Positions 41,014 through 49,809 are shown, numbered from the stretch's first letter. The stretch is DNA of 58,028 nucleotides from an uncultured Bacteroidota bacterium (GCA_937924855.1 CALEYQ010000054.1:1-58028), one strand, 5' to 3'. Notes: generated by a model not told the origin, from the letters alone. A program made the numbers and translations.

Positions 41014-41576
41014 TTTCTGATTATTTGTACCTCACCGTTGGTTTTTAATAATATTATGGATGAGGCCACCGACTGGCCTGTTTCTTCTCTCCGGTAATCA
41101 ACAACATGATCAACTCCCTTAATTATTTCTTCTGAAATTTCCGAAAAATTTCCCGGACTCGGACTTCCGCTTTTGTTGGCTGAAGTGGAAATAACCGGCT
41201 TTCCGAAATTGTGTATTATCCGGGCGCAAAATTCATCCTTGCAAACCCGAATGGCACAAGAGCCGTTTTCGGAAATTGCCCTTGGGGATATTCCCTGAAC
41301 CTTTTCGTAAATAATGGTAACCGGCTTCTCACTGAGTTCAATTATGTCCCAGGCAGGCGGTGGAACCTCCGGAACATAACGGTTCAACATGGCAATATCA
41401 GATACAAGTATGATCATACTTTTTGAATCCTCCCTTTCTTTCAGCGCATAAATTCTTGAAATAGCTTCTGCATGGGTGGCATCACATCCCAATCCCCAGA
41501 TGGTGTCGGTGGGGTATAATATTATTTTTCCCCCCTTCAGTGCATTAACCGCTTTCTGTATTTCTTCCTTATTCAT
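41010..41576 (-). CDS. tsaC: Threonylcarbamoyl-AMP synthase (TsaC/Sua5/YrdC)
   Basis: About 188 residues. The signature GGKIILYPTDTIWGLGCDA is followed by ILVSDIAMLNRYVP and the conserved VISTSANKSGSPSPGNF. It makes threonylcarbamoyl-AMP for the t6A base at position 37 of ANN-decoding tRNAs. It lacks the C-terminal Sua5 extension, so it is the short TsaC type. ATG 41576 overlaps the GT9 gene end by a few bases. Its tRNA-directed role matches the CCA-adding gene next to it. Confidence 0.92.
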   Translation of the reverse strand: MNKEEIQKAVNALKGGKIILYPTDTIWGLGCDATHAEAISRIYALKEREDSKSMIILVSDIAMLNRYVPEVPPPAWDIIELSEKPVTIIYEKVQGISPRAISENGSCAIRVCKDEFCARIIHNFGKPVISTSANKSGSPSPGNFSEISEEIIKGVDHVVDYRREETGQSVASSIILLKTNGEVQIIRK

Positions 41577-42555
41577 CAAACAGTTTTTCTGAAATTAAAA
41601 TTCCATGGCCACATTTAAAATGTCCCTCCGGGCAGGCTCGTTTTCCATGGAGCCCGCAGGGGCGGCAGCTGAGTGCTTCTTTGGTTTCAATAACCCTTCC
41701 TGCTCCGGGCGGAGGACCAAAACCAAATTCAGGAACGGTAGAACAAAAAAAGGCGCTTACCTTACCTCCGCTGGCAATACCCAGGTGCAGCGGAGCAGAA
41801 TCATTAACAAAATTAAAGGCTGCATCTCGCATCAATAGGCCGCTTTGAGGGAAACTCAGAAGACCCGCAAGATTGTGGACGGGTGCGCCTTTGAAATTAT
41901 CCATTAGTTTTTGGCATAATGCCCGGTCGCCGGACCCGCCGGTTAAAACCACCCGGTATTTTTTGTCAAGACCAAGGCTTATCAACTGAACCCATTTTTC
42001 AAAGGGAAGTTTCTTGGTTTCCCAAACCGAACCCGGCGCCATAACAATATATGGCATTTCAGGTTTTAGCTCTTCCGCTTTTTTCCGGTCTTCCTCACTG
42101 AAAAATATTTTAGGCAAAGCCGCCTTTTCATCCGTAAAAAATCGAATCAGTGATTGATTTCGCTCGGTTTCATGAGTCCCCTTTGTTATGTGGTGGGGCA
42201 GGGCATGGTCATAACAAAACGAAAAAGGATTTTTCGAAAAACCTGATTTTGTTTTGGCTCCGGAAAACCAGGTAATAAGGCCGCTGCTTCCAAATCGGTG
42301 CACATTGACAACCCAATCATATTTTTCTTTACGAATCCGGAAAATTAAAGGCAGAAAACCGGATATTTTTTTCCATCCTCTTCCCAAAGTAAAAATTTGG
42401 GATATATGCGGATTGTTTTTCAAAATGCCCTGGTTCCCATCACGAATTAAATAATCGATGGAATGGTTGCCGGAGGATTGGGCAATTTTTTCAGCCAGAG
42501 CTGTTGCCAGAATCACATCTCCGGGGAAAGCAGTTTGTATAATTAAAATTTTCAA
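41569..42555 (-). CDS. Glycosyltransferase family 9 (heptosyltransferase-like)
   Basis: About 328 residues. The start KILIIQTAFPGDVILATALAE is the GT9 N-terminal motif. MAPGSVWETKKLPFEKWVQL and FVNDSAPLHLGIASGGKVSAFF form the ADP-sugar site with the conserved D-S-x-x-x-H pattern. The C-terminus carries a Cys cluster, LSCRPCGLHGKRACPEGHFKCG, common in GT9 enzymes. It probably transfers heptose or a related sugar to lipopolysaccharide core. It follows dapD by about ten bases. Confidence 0.88.
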   Translation of the reverse strand: MKILIIQTAFPGDVILATALAEKIAQSSGNHSIDYLIRDGNQGILKNNPHISQIFTLGRGWKKISGFLPLIFRIRKEKYDWVVNVHRFGSSGLITWFSGAKTKSGFSKNPFSFCYDHALPHHITKGTHETERNQSLIRFFTDEKAALPKIFFSEEDRKKAEELKPEMPYIVMAPGSVWETKKLPFEKWVQLISLGLDKKYRVVLTGGSGDRALCQKLMDNFKGAPVHNLAGLLSFPQSGLLMRDAAFNFVNDSAPLHLGIASGGKVSAFFCSTVPEFGFGPPPGAGRVIETKEALSCRPCGLHGKRACPEGHFKCGHGILISEKLFDE

Positions 42556-42564
42556 GCGCTTTTT

Positions 42565-43371
42565 TTAAACCGATACCTGATACTCCCTTAGGGCATCATT
42601 TAAAGAGGTTTTTAAATCGGTGCTGGCTTTGCGTCTGCCTATAATTAAGGCACAGGGAACCTGGAACGTGCCGGCAGGAAATTCTTTTGGATAAGTGCCG
42701 GGAATAACCACCGAATTTTCAGGAACAAATCCTTTGTACTCCTTTCCGCCCGGTTCGGTAACATCAATGATTTTGGTAGAGCCGGTTATTACAACATTCG
42801 CTCCCAGAACCGCTCTTTTTCCTACATGGGCACCTTCCACCACAATACACCTTGAGCCAATAAAACTCCCGTCTTCAATAATAACCGGAGCCGCCTGAAC
42901 AGGTTCAAGCACTCCGCCAATTCCAACCCCTCCGCTTAAATGAACATCTTTCCCAATCTGGGCACAGGATCCCACCGTGGCCCAGGTATCTACCATGGTT
43001 CCCGAATCAACATAAGCCCCTATGTTAACGTAACTGGGCATCATAATTACCCCCGGGGCAAGGTATGCTCCGTATCGGGCAATGGCGTGAGGAACTACCC
43101 GGATGCCAAGATCGGCATAGCCCCTTTTTAAGGCCATTTTATCGTGAAACTCCATAGGTCCCGCTTCCATTACCTCCATTTTTCGTGTGGGGAAGTATAG
43201 AATAACAGCTTTTTTTACCCACTGATTTACCTTCCAGCCCTCAGGACCCGGTTCGGCAACTCTGATTTCACCCTTGTCAAGCCCCCGAATAACTGCCTCA
43301 ATGGCATCCACCGTACTTTTCTCCTTCAAAAGAGCCCGGTCGTCCCAGGCTTTTTCAATAATGTTTTCCAT
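42565..43371 (-). CDS. dapD: Tetrahydrodipicolinate N-succinyltransferase
   Basis: About 268 residues. The C-terminal two-thirds is a left-handed hexapeptide-repeat helix, with GVIMMPSYVNIGAYVDSGTM, TWATVGSCAQIGKDVHLSGG and FIGSRCIVVEGAHVGKRAV. The N-terminal EKAWDDRALLKE helix is typical of DapD. It succinylates tetrahydrodipicolinate in the lysine/diaminopimelate pathway. A divergent promoter region separates it from ruvX; its own -7 box (TACCTTTG, 43396-43389) lies 17 bases upstream of the ATG. Confidence 0.95.
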   Translation of the reverse strand: MENIIEKAWDDRALLKEKSTVDAIEAVIRGLDKGEIRVAEPGPEGWKVNQWVKKAVILYFPTRKMEVMEAGPMEFHDKMALKRGYADLGIRVVPHAIARYGAYLAPGVIMMPSYVNIGAYVDSGTMVDTWATVGSCAQIGKDVHLSGGVGIGGVLEPVQAAPVIIEDGSFIGSRCIVVEGAHVGKRAVLGANVVITGSTKIIDVTEPGGKEYKGFVPENSVVIPGTYPKEFPAGTFQVPCALIIGRRKASTDLKTSLNDALREYQVSV

Positions 43372-43388
43372 GTTTTTTTATTGTATTG

Positions 43389-43396
43389 CAAAGGTA
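43389..43396 (-). promoter_or_regulatory. -7 promoter box of dapD
   Basis: Reads TACCTTTG on the minus strand, 17 bases before the dapD ATG. It faces the ruvX promoter box, making a compact divergent promoter pair. Confidence 0.55.
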
Positions 43397-43427
43397 TAAA
43401 CCTCCCGGTTTTTACGATGGAAACTCG

Positions 43428-43435
43428 TAAATTTG
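43428..43435 (+). promoter_or_regulatory. -7 promoter box four bases before ruvX
   Basis: TAAATTTG, only four bases before the ATG at 43440, so transcription should begin at the start codon. Confidence 0.55.
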
Positions 43436-43439
43436 TAAG

Positions 43440-43865
43440 ATGGGCAGAATTATGGCCGTAGATGTGGGTTCAAAGCGTACCGGACTGGCAGTCAGCGACC
43501 CCGGGCAAAAAATTGCATTCGGGCTGGCTACCGTCGAAAGCCATAAGATTTGGGAATATCTGGAGGCTTATTTTTTAAAAGAAAAGGTGGATGAAATCGT
43601 CGTTGGACAGCCCCTTACCCTCGCCGGAAAACCAAGTCAGGGAACCCCCTTTGCCGAAAAGTTTGCCCGTGAATTTGAAAAAAAATTCTCCGGTATTTCT
43701 CTGCAATGGATGGACGAAAGGTTTACCTCAAAAATGGCCACCCTCTCGAGATTGGAATCCGGAGTCAAAAAAATGGATCGCAGGGATAAAGAGGCCATCG
43801 ATCAGATCAGTGCTACTATTCTGCTTCAGAACTACCTTTTGTTACTTGAAAATAAAAAAAGATGA
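43440..43865 (+). CDS. ruvX: RuvX/YqgF family Holliday junction resolvase-like protein
   Basis: About 141 residues. The RNase H-like core is GRIMAVDVGSKRTGLAVSDP, followed by VDEIVVGQPLTLAGKPSQGT, WMDERFTSKMA and the final KEAIDQISATILLQ. The three acidic residues D, E and D of the active site are present. The family takes part in 16S rRNA 5'-end processing and possibly junction resolution. Its TGA overlaps the peptide deformylase ATG (ATGA). The mRNA is predicted to be leaderless. Confidence 0.93.
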   Translation: MGRIMAVDVGSKRTGLAVSDPGQKIAFGLATVESHKIWEYLEAYFLKEKVDEIVVGQPLTLAGKPSQGTPFAEKFAREFEKKFSGISLQWMDERFTSKMATLSRLESGVKKMDRRDKEAIDQISATILLQNYLLLLENKKR

Positions 43866-44455
43866 TTTTGCCTATTGTTGCCTACGGTGACCCTGTGCTG
43901 AGAAAGGTTGCGGAACCCATATCCGCCGACTACCCCAACCTTAGCGGACTTATTTCTGATATGTTTGAAACCATGTATGCGGCAAGAGGAGTTGGACTGG
44001 CAGCGCCTCAGATCGGGAAGTCAATCCGGCTTTTTATAGTTGATGCTGCTGCGTTTTCGGAAGATGAAGATGAACCCGATGGCAAATCGAAAGACCCGGA
44101 ACTGATTAAATTAACCGGATTTAAAAAAGTATTTATTAATGCCCGTATTATAGAAGAATCAGGAACAGCCTGGAATTTTAGCGAAGGCTGCCTGAGTATC
44201 CCCCTTATCCGTGAAGATGTGCCCCGCCTGCCCAAAATTAATATTCAATACCTGGACGAGAATTTCAGGGAACACCATGAATCTTTCGACGGTATTGCGG
44301 CCCGGATAATTCAACATGAATACGATCATATCGAAGGTAAATTATTTGTAGACCGGATTTCCCCCTTGCGACGGAAAATGATTCGCGGCAAAATGAATGA
44401 TATTTCCAAAGGCATGGTTTCGGTTGACTATAGAATGAAATTCCCCAAAAACTAA
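43862..44455 (+). CDS. def: Peptide deformylase
   Basis: About 197 residues. All three family motifs are visible: GVGLAAPQIGKS, EGCLSIP and QHEYDHIEGKLF, giving the Cys and two His metal ligands and the catalytic Glu. It removes the formyl group from nascent proteins in the cytoplasm. An acidic insertion (SEDEDEPDGKSKDPE) near residue 65-80 is longer than in E. coli Def. It is coupled to ruvX by a four-base overlap. Confidence 0.95.
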   Translation: MILPIVAYGDPVLRKVAEPISADYPNLSGLISDMFETMYAARGVGLAAPQIGKSIRLFIVDAAAFSEDEDEPDGKSKDPELIKLTGFKKVFINARIIEESGTAWNFSEGCLSIPLIREDVPRLPKINIQYLDENFREHHESFDGIAARIIQHEYDHIEGKLFVDRISPLRRKMIRGKMNDISKGMVSVDYRMKFPKN

Positions 44456-44466
44456 TCTTTAGAAAA

Positions 44467-45024
44467 ATGAAAAATGTAGCCAGGTTTTTTTCTCTTGTAA
44501 TGGTTTTGTCGGTCCTTTTTACTTCCTGCGGTGGCGGGAAAGAAAAAACTCCCGATGAAATCCGCGATTCCCTCCTTACTGAAATTAAAAATCTGGAAAA
44601 TGGAATCCTCAAAAGCAGGGAAGAAGGAAAACTTGATCTGATGGTTGCCAATAAAATGGTTTCGCTATACAGCCGCTTCCTGAAGGAATTTCCCGAGGCT
44701 CAATCTGCCCCTGATTTTCTTTTTAAAGGTGCTGATTTGTATTCCAATGCCCTTCAGCAACCCAAAGAGGCCCTGGCCTGGTATCAGAAAATTATAGACA
44801 AGCATCAGGGCTTTACCCGATATCCTGAAAGTTTGTTTCTGGCCGGATTTACCTGCCAGGAAAAACTAGCCAATCCCGTAAAAGCAAAAGAATATTATGA
44901 TGTGCTGATTGAAAAATACCCCGATCACCCGCTCTCTGCAGACGCAAAACAACTTATTTCCTTTTTTGGAAAATCTGACGAGGAAATAATTAAAGAGTTT
45001 GAATCAAAAAATAAAGTTAAATAA
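44467..45024 (+). CDS. TPR-type lipoprotein
   Basis: About 185 residues. The signal peptide ends at VLFTSC, a lipobox, followed by a Gly/Lys spacer. The body is all-helical, with TPR-like pairs such as FLFKGADLYSNALQQPKEAL and LFLAGFTCQEKLANPVKAKE, then YYDVLIEKYPDHPLSADAKQ. TPR lipoproteins often scaffold envelope complexes; one with this layout could serve in outer membrane assembly, but no partner can be named. It starts 11 bases after def. Confidence 0.8.
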   Translation: MKNVARFFSLVMVLSVLFTSCGGGKEKTPDEIRDSLLTEIKNLENGILKSREEGKLDLMVANKMVSLYSRFLKEFPEAQSAPDFLFKGADLYSNALQQPKEALAWYQKIIDKHQGFTRYPESLFLAGFTCQEKLANPVKAKEYYDVLIEKYPDHPLSADAKQLISFFGKSDEEIIKEFESKNKVK

Positions 45025-45031
45025 CTGAACC

Positions 45032-46549
45032 TTGGTTTTTCGCATCACCTCCTGTCTGGTTTTGTTTTTCTTGCTTCCGACGTTGTTGTCAGGACAGGTG
45101 GTTAATTTTAAAAGAATCTATTTTGCTCCTGATATCGAATATGCCCGATCCATTGTCCAGGACTATGATTCCGGTTTTGTTTATACCGGAGCGAGTTCCA
45201 GTTTCGGAAACGGAACCACCGATATGATTCTCGGAAAAGTTGATAAGGCCGGAAACCCTGTTTGGACCCGAACCTTCGGAGGACTTGGGGTTGATGTGGG
45301 CAAGTGTCTGGTCAGAATTTCGTCCGATAGTGGATTTGCTATCGTCGGATATTCCAATTCTGGCGGAAACGGAGGATACGATGTTTGGGTGGTCAGAACC
45401 GATAAAATCGGTATGGTTTTATGGGATCGCTATTACGGAGGAACCGATTGGGATTTCGGACATTATATTGATACCATTTCAGGAGGAGGATTTATTGTAA
45501 GCGGATCAACATACAGTTCCGGTGCCGGCTCCATGGATGCCTATATCCTTCAACTCGACCCCTCAGGAAATCTGCTATGGTCTAAAACCTACGGAGGAAT
45601 TAACGACGAAGAACTTCTGGAAGGCCATCAGAATTCCGATGGATCCTTTATTTTTTGCGGGTCAACCAACTCATTTGGTTCGGGAGGAAATGACCTTATG
45701 GTTTTAAAAACCAATGCCACGGGTGATACGACCGCTGCTTCGGGTTGGATGAAATATTTTGGCGGCAGTGCCGAAGATGTGGGTGCTACCGTTATCCAAA
45801 CCTTTGAGGGCGGATTTTTGGCGGCAGGAACCACCGAATCTTTTGGAAATGGAGGTAAGGACGGTTATCTTTTGAAACTGGATTTCCAGGGTAATGGAGA
45901 ATGGGTTTCGTTCTCAGGATCGGTAAATACTGAAACGCTTCACTCCATTGTTCAGACCCCGGATTCAAATTTCGCATATGTTGGAGCCACAGATAACGGA
46001 GGAGCTGGAGCTCTGGATGTACATTTTGAATTGATTCACCGTTACGGTTGGTATTTATCAGGGACTACATATGGGGGTACGGGAATGGACGACGGGTATT
46101 GCATCCGGAACGCCTTCAGAAAAGGTTTTATTATGGCAGGTTTCAGTAGGAGTTTTTGTTCGGGAACCGATAATATATTCCTAATAAGAACCGATAGTTC
46201 GGGTATTTTTTCTCCCAATCCAACCTGCATTCCTTTTACCTCTCCGCTTACCACGGCTGCATCGGAAATTAAAAACTATACCCTTAAGGTTTTCCCAAAT
46301 CCCTCTGCAGGTGCCATTACATTAAGAATGCTTGGTCCTGAAATCGAAGGCAGGGGAGAAGTAGCTGTATTTGATTTAACGGGACGAGAGGTGTATCGGT
46401 TTTCTATTCCGGATTCACGCGCATGGACTTCGATTTCGACAGGGTTGAATATCAATTTCGATAATCTTTCACCCGGATCCTATAACATCCTTATTTCTTT
46501 CGATTCCGGAAAAAAATTCTCGGCTCCACTGATAATTGCTCCTTACTGA
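45032..46549 (+). CDS. T9SS cargo protein with about seven beta-propeller-type repeats
   Basis: About 505 residues. TTG is the only sensible start: an in-frame TGA lies at 45026, and the signal peptide ITSCLVLFFLLPTLLSGQ follows at once. The body has about seven repeats of about 50 residues, each near W-x-(K/R)-x-(Y/F)-GG...D-x-G...GG-F-x2-(A/G)G-x-(T/S)-x-S-x-G-x-G-x2-D. This suggests a beta-propeller. The C-terminal type A sorting domain contains LKVFPNPSAGAITLRML and GSYNILISFDSG. It is exported by T9SS; the binding partner is unknown. Confidence 0.85.
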   Translation: MVFRITSCLVLFFLLPTLLSGQVVNFKRIYFAPDIEYARSIVQDYDSGFVYTGASSSFGNGTTDMILGKVDKAGNPVWTRTFGGLGVDVGKCLVRISSDSGFAIVGYSNSGGNGGYDVWVVRTDKIGMVLWDRYYGGTDWDFGHYIDTISGGGFIVSGSTYSSGAGSMDAYILQLDPSGNLLWSKTYGGINDEELLEGHQNSDGSFIFCGSTNSFGSGGNDLMVLKTNATGDTTAASGWMKYFGGSAEDVGATVIQTFEGGFLAAGTTESFGNGGKDGYLLKLDFQGNGEWVSFSGSVNTETLHSIVQTPDSNFAYVGATDNGGAGALDVHFELIHRYGWYLSGTTYGGTGMDDGYCIRNAFRKGFIMAGFSRSFCSGTDNIFLIRTDSSGIFSPNPTCIPFTSPLTTAASEIKNYTLKVFPNPSAGAITLRMLGPEIEGRGEVAVFDLTGREVYRFSIPDSRAWTSISTGLNINFDNLSPGSYNILISFDSGKKFSAPLIIAPY

Positions 46550-46552
46550 GAA

Positions 46553-47380
46553 TTATTTCGCGTGAAATTTTACCAGATTTTCAATGGGGAACCGAATGAT
46601 GCGGGCCAGCTTTAGCCCTGAGGAGGCAATTTGTTCTTCCACGATATGCTTTAGATAAAACCCAACCGTGCCCGTTACCGAAACCGGTGTTCCGGCCGGA
46701 ACATTCAAGGGCTGGATCTGTGCCATGAAAAATCGTTCAATCTCACCCTTTGCCAGTGAAATTAGTTTCTCATCACCCGGAAATTCAGATATTATACGAC
46801 TGAAGCCGGCAATTTTTTTCCTGGGTTCAGGTGATTTGTATAAGGTGGGTAAAAATTCCGAGGCCGGTACGCCGGAAAGGGTTTCAATGCGATCGGAAAC
46901 TTCCTTTTCCAAAAATCCCCGAAAGTAATTTTGCAATATTTTCCTACCTAAGGCATAACCGCTTCCTTCATCTCCCAAAAGATAGCCCAGGGTTCCCACC
47001 TTTTTAGAAATTTCCTTTCCATCATAAAATCCGGCATTGGAACCGGTTCCTAATATTATGGCAATTCCTTTTTCTGTGCCCAGACCGGCACGGGCGGAAC
47101 CAAGGAGATCCGAGTAAAAGTAAACCTCAGCACCGGAAAATTCAGGAATGGTGCTCCGGTTTTCAGAAGTTACTCCTGCTCCATACACAATAATTTTTTT
47201 CCAGCGTTGGGGAGCAATTATTCTGCTGGCATTTTTCAAGGCCGACCACCAGGAATCAATTTCCGCTGGCCGTGAATTGGCAAAGTTTATCCCCCGGAAC
47301 TCTTCAAAAAAATGAATGTTCCCTCCGTTTAAAAAAGCGGCCTGGGTCTTTGTGGTACCCGTGTCTACTACAAGTATCAA
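46553..47380 (-). CDS. BadF/BadG-type N-acetylglucosamine kinase-like ATPase
   Basis: About 275 residues. ASKHA-fold motifs are MILVVDTGTTKTQAAFL, GIAIILGTGSNAGFYDGKEI and GYLLGDEGSGYALGR. It resembles N-acetylglucosamine kinases of the BadF family, which phosphorylate amino sugars recovered from cell wall; the substrate is not proven. It lies seven bases after the LuxR-type regulator gene, so the two are cotranscribed and the regulator may respond to the same sugar. Convergent with the T9SS cargo gene. Confidence 0.83.
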   Translation of the reverse strand: MILVVDTGTTKTQAAFLNGGNIHFFEEFRGINFANSRPAEIDSWWSALKNASRIIAPQRWKKIIVYGAGVTSENRSTIPEFSGAEVYFYSDLLGSARAGLGTEKGIAIILGTGSNAGFYDGKEISKKVGTLGYLLGDEGSGYALGRKILQNYFRGFLEKEVSDRIETLSGVPASEFLPTLYKSPEPRKKIAGFSRIISEFPGDEKLISLAKGEIERFFMAQIQPLNVPAGTPVSVTGTVGFYLKHIVEEQIASSGLKLARIIRFPIENLVKFHAK

Positions 47381-47387
47381 TGCTTGA

Positions 47388-48044
47388 TTATTGGCTGATC
47401 AACTGGTTCTTTAAACCAAAAATTACGAGTGCGGCGGAATTGTTAATTCCGGTCTTTGCCATGATGTTCTTCCGGTGCGTCATTATGGTATGCGTGCTGA
47501 GGCAAAGACGGTCGGCAATTTCTTTATTCGTCAAACCCTCTGCTACCAACCGGATAATTTCAATTTCCCGGGCTGATATTTTTACGCCATTGCAAATACG
47601 AAATCCCGGCTCCCTTTCAGCGTCCGAAGTTTCGGGAACTAACTCCTTTAATATCTTTCCGCAGAAAAATTTTTCTCCGCGCAGACTGTAGTCCAGAGCT
47701 TCCAGAATTTCTTCCTTGCCACAATCGGTAAGCAGGTGACTGATAATACCTGCTTCTATGGCTTGGTTTACCACCTGTCCGGGTTGCGGAGGGGTAATGG
47801 CTAAAATCTGAATTTCAGGCAATAAGGCAAATATCGGTTTCAAGGTCTCTAGCTCGAAAGAAGGATCGGAATAATCCAAAATAATCAGATCGGGTTTAAG
47901 TTCTAGACACAAGGAAATTAAATCCTCCCCCTTTTCACACTCTCCGGCCAGTTCAAGTCCGTTCTGGCGATGAATAATCGAGCGAAAGCCCTCTCTTACC
48001 AGAAAGTTGGTGTTGGCAATAAGAATTCTTTTGTGGACGTTCAT
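47388..48044 (-). CDS. LuxR-type response regulator with a degenerate receiver
   Basis: About 218 residues. The C-terminal HTH is clear: SAREIEIIRLVAEGLTNKEI and RLCLSTHTIMTHRKNIMAK. The receiver keeps the phospho-acceptor position in LIILDYSDP. The usual acidic pair is replaced (IANTN for IADDH), and the conserved Lys is replaced by Thr (SHLLTD for GYLLKD). Phosphorylation is therefore doubtful. No histidine kinase is nearby. It probably regulates transcription, perhaps of its own operon with the sugar kinase. A full promoter lies upstream. Confidence 0.85.
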   Translation of the reverse strand: MNVHKRILIANTNFLVREGFRSIIHRQNGLELAGECEKGEDLISLCLELKPDLIILDYSDPSFELETLKPIFALLPEIQILAITPPQPGQVVNQAIEAGIISHLLTDCGKEEILEALDYSLRGEKFFCGKILKELVPETSDAEREPGFRICNGVKISAREIEIIRLVAEGLTNKEIADRLCLSTHTIMTHRKNIMAKTGINNSAALVIFGLKNQLISQ

Positions 48045-48063
48045 CTGTTTTTTTCAGGAGGAA

Positions 48064-48093
48064 CAAAGTTATTATATAAAAGCATTCTTCCAA
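48064..48093 (-). promoter_or_regulatory. Promoter of the regulator/sugar kinase operon
   Basis: On the minus strand, TTG (48093-48091), a 19-base spacer, then TAACTTTG (48071-48064). The ATG follows 19 bases later at 48044. Confidence 0.72.
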
Positions 48094-48117
48094 AGGATAT
48101 GGAAAAAATGTGAATGA

Positions 48118-49041
48118 TTACCTGATTTCAATGGATATGCGGTCTCCGTCGGCAATCGCTTTTGTTTCCGGAAAAATGGCTCTGGCTTCCTGCTCAAGTA
48201 AATCAACATCCTTAAATCGGGCTGAAAAATGTCCAATGGCTAGTTTTGATACCCCGTTGGCCCTTGCAATTTCTGCTGCCTGTTTGGCTGTGGTATGGTA
48301 AGTCTCACTGGCCCGCTCGGCCATTTCCTCAGGAAATGTTGCTTCGTGATACAGTAAATCTGAGTCGCGGATTATGTCCTGGTACTTTTTCGAGGGTGCT
48401 GTATCTGAAATAAAGGAATACTTCCTGGGTTTTGGACCGGGAAGCATAAATTCGGTGTTGGGAACCACAGTTCCGTCAGAAGTTTCAAAATCCTGTCCTG
48501 ATTTTATGGCCTGTATTCTTGATCTGGGAACCTTGTGCTTTTTTAATACCTCAGGAATGAGATTTCCGGGTCGTTGTTTTTCCTCGAAAACAAACCCACA
48601 ACAGGGAATCCTGTGTTTCAGGGGAACGGAAAATACCCGGCAGTTAGCGGATGTATAGATCTCCTCAGGCTTATCGGTTCTCAAGGTTATGAACTCGGTT
48701 GGGAACCGTAAATGGGTGTCAGAAACTTCATGAATATGCTGAGTCAATGCCTCCAGTCCCGGAGGACAATATATCCGCAGTTTTTTTGTCCTCCCCAGCA
48801 GATGAAAACTGGAAATTAATCCGGGGAGTCCGAAAAAATGATCTCCATGCAAATGACTTATGAATATGTTTTCGATTTTCGAAAACCGGATTTTGTTTTT
48901 CCGCAATTGAATTTGTGTTCCCTCGCCACAGTCTACCAGAAACAACTCATTGTTGATAGTGAAGCATTGAGAGGGCGGGTTCCGAAAAAGCGTAGGCAGG
49001 GCCGAACCTGTGCCCAAAAAACAAATTTCAAAAGGAATCAT
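48118..49041 (-). CDS. rnz: Ribonuclease Z
   Basis: About 307 residues. Metallo-beta-lactamase motifs are LGTGSALPTLFRNPPSQ, ISHLHGDHFFGLPGL, FISDTAPS and LAIGHFSARF. It cuts the 3' trailer from tRNA precursors. As the tRNA-His gene lacks an encoded CCA, this activity and the CCA-adding enzyme are both needed here. The ATG overlaps the stop of the upstream T9SS gene as TGATG, so it is coupled to an unrelated secreted protein gene. Confidence 0.93.
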   Translation of the reverse strand: MIPFEICFLGTGSALPTLFRNPPSQCFTINNELFLVDCGEGTQIQLRKNKIRFSKIENIFISHLHGDHFFGLPGLISSFHLLGRTKKLRIYCPPGLEALTQHIHEVSDTHLRFPTEFITLRTDKPEEIYTSANCRVFSVPLKHRIPCCGFVFEEKQRPGNLIPEVLKKHKVPRSRIQAIKSGQDFETSDGTVVPNTEFMLPGPKPRKYSFISDTAPSKKYQDIIRDSDLLYHEATFPEEMAERASETYHTTAKQAAEIARANGVSKLAIGHFSARFKDVDLLEQEARAIFPETKAIADGDRISIEIR

Positions 49042-49802
49042 CAGTGGTTTACCACCATTCTGCGGGTAAGGGTCTTTTCACCATTACTCAGAGAATACAA
49101 ATACACACCGGAAGGCAAATCCTTTGTGTCGACAGAAAATTTGTTTGAACCGGTTTTGGCTTTCTGACGGTAGGTTCCTACCTCGGTTCCCACAACATTG
49201 AAAATTTTTAATTCTACCACCAGATTCCTGCCTGAAGAAAAATATATATCGGTCCGGTCATTTACAGGATTGGGATAGTTTTGAAGTAATTCAAAAAGCG
49301 ATGAATTATTCTCCGCAACTGAACTCGGAGCGTTTATTTTGATTTTGTAATAAGTAATAGGGTAGTTAATGGGGTTTGTGGATCCGCCAAGATAATGCCG
49401 GGTATTAATGGTAAGATTATAAGTGCCTGTGTCGTTTATGGTTGGATTTCCCGTGATAATGGCACAACCCTTCGTATTTCCCCTCCAGGAACAACGGCTT
49501 TGGTTTCCGGGACCTACATTCCAACAGGAATAAGTGAATCCGGGAGGCAGCCCCTGCATGTTAACCATAACAGTACTGTCCCAATTCATAGGCGGAAAGG
49601 GAGGTTGCAAAACCTGGGTGTCCTGAGGAATAATGATGGTAATAAGTTGACTGTAAGGCTGTCCTGCATAGCCCTGAGCAAAATTTGTAGCACTGTCAGG
49701 ATAAACCCCGGGCTGGGTGTATTGCACATCCGGAGTGCAATTTTGGCTCTTTAATGAAAAGGTGAAAAAAACGAGGCAGGTGAGGAGTAATGAACGAACC
49801 AT
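49041..49802 (-). CDS. Secreted T9SS cargo protein, Ig-like N-terminal region
   Basis: About 253 residues with signal peptide LLLTCLVFFTFSLKSQ. The mature start CTPDVQYTQPGVYPDSATN and the GYAGQPYSQLITIIIP segment form a domain I have seen at the N-terminus of several Bacteroidota T9SS proteins. A Cys-rich core follows (YSCWNVGPGNQSRCSWRGN, KGCAII). The C-terminal sorting domain runs from LLQNYPNPVNDRTDIYF to LPSGVYLYSLSNGEKTL. Exported to the surface. Molecular function unknown. Confidence 0.82.
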   Translation of the reverse strand: MVRSLLLTCLVFFTFSLKSQNCTPDVQYTQPGVYPDSATNFAQGYAGQPYSQLITIIIPQDTQVLQPPFPPMNWDSTVMVNMQGLPPGFTYSCWNVGPGNQSRCSWRGNTKGCAIITGNPTINDTGTYNLTINTRHYLGGSTNPINYPITYYKIKINAPSSVAENNSSLFELLQNYPNPVNDRTDIYFSSGRNLVVELKIFNVVGTEVGTYRQKAKTGSNKFSVDTKDLPSGVYLYSLSNGEKTLTRRMVVNH

Positions 49803-49809
49803 ATTGGGA

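Noticed and set aside
45240..46200. Tandem DNA repeats or CRISPR-like array in the T9SS cargo gene
   Set aside because: The repeats are at protein level (about 50 residues) and too diverged in DNA to be a repeat array; there are no spacers.
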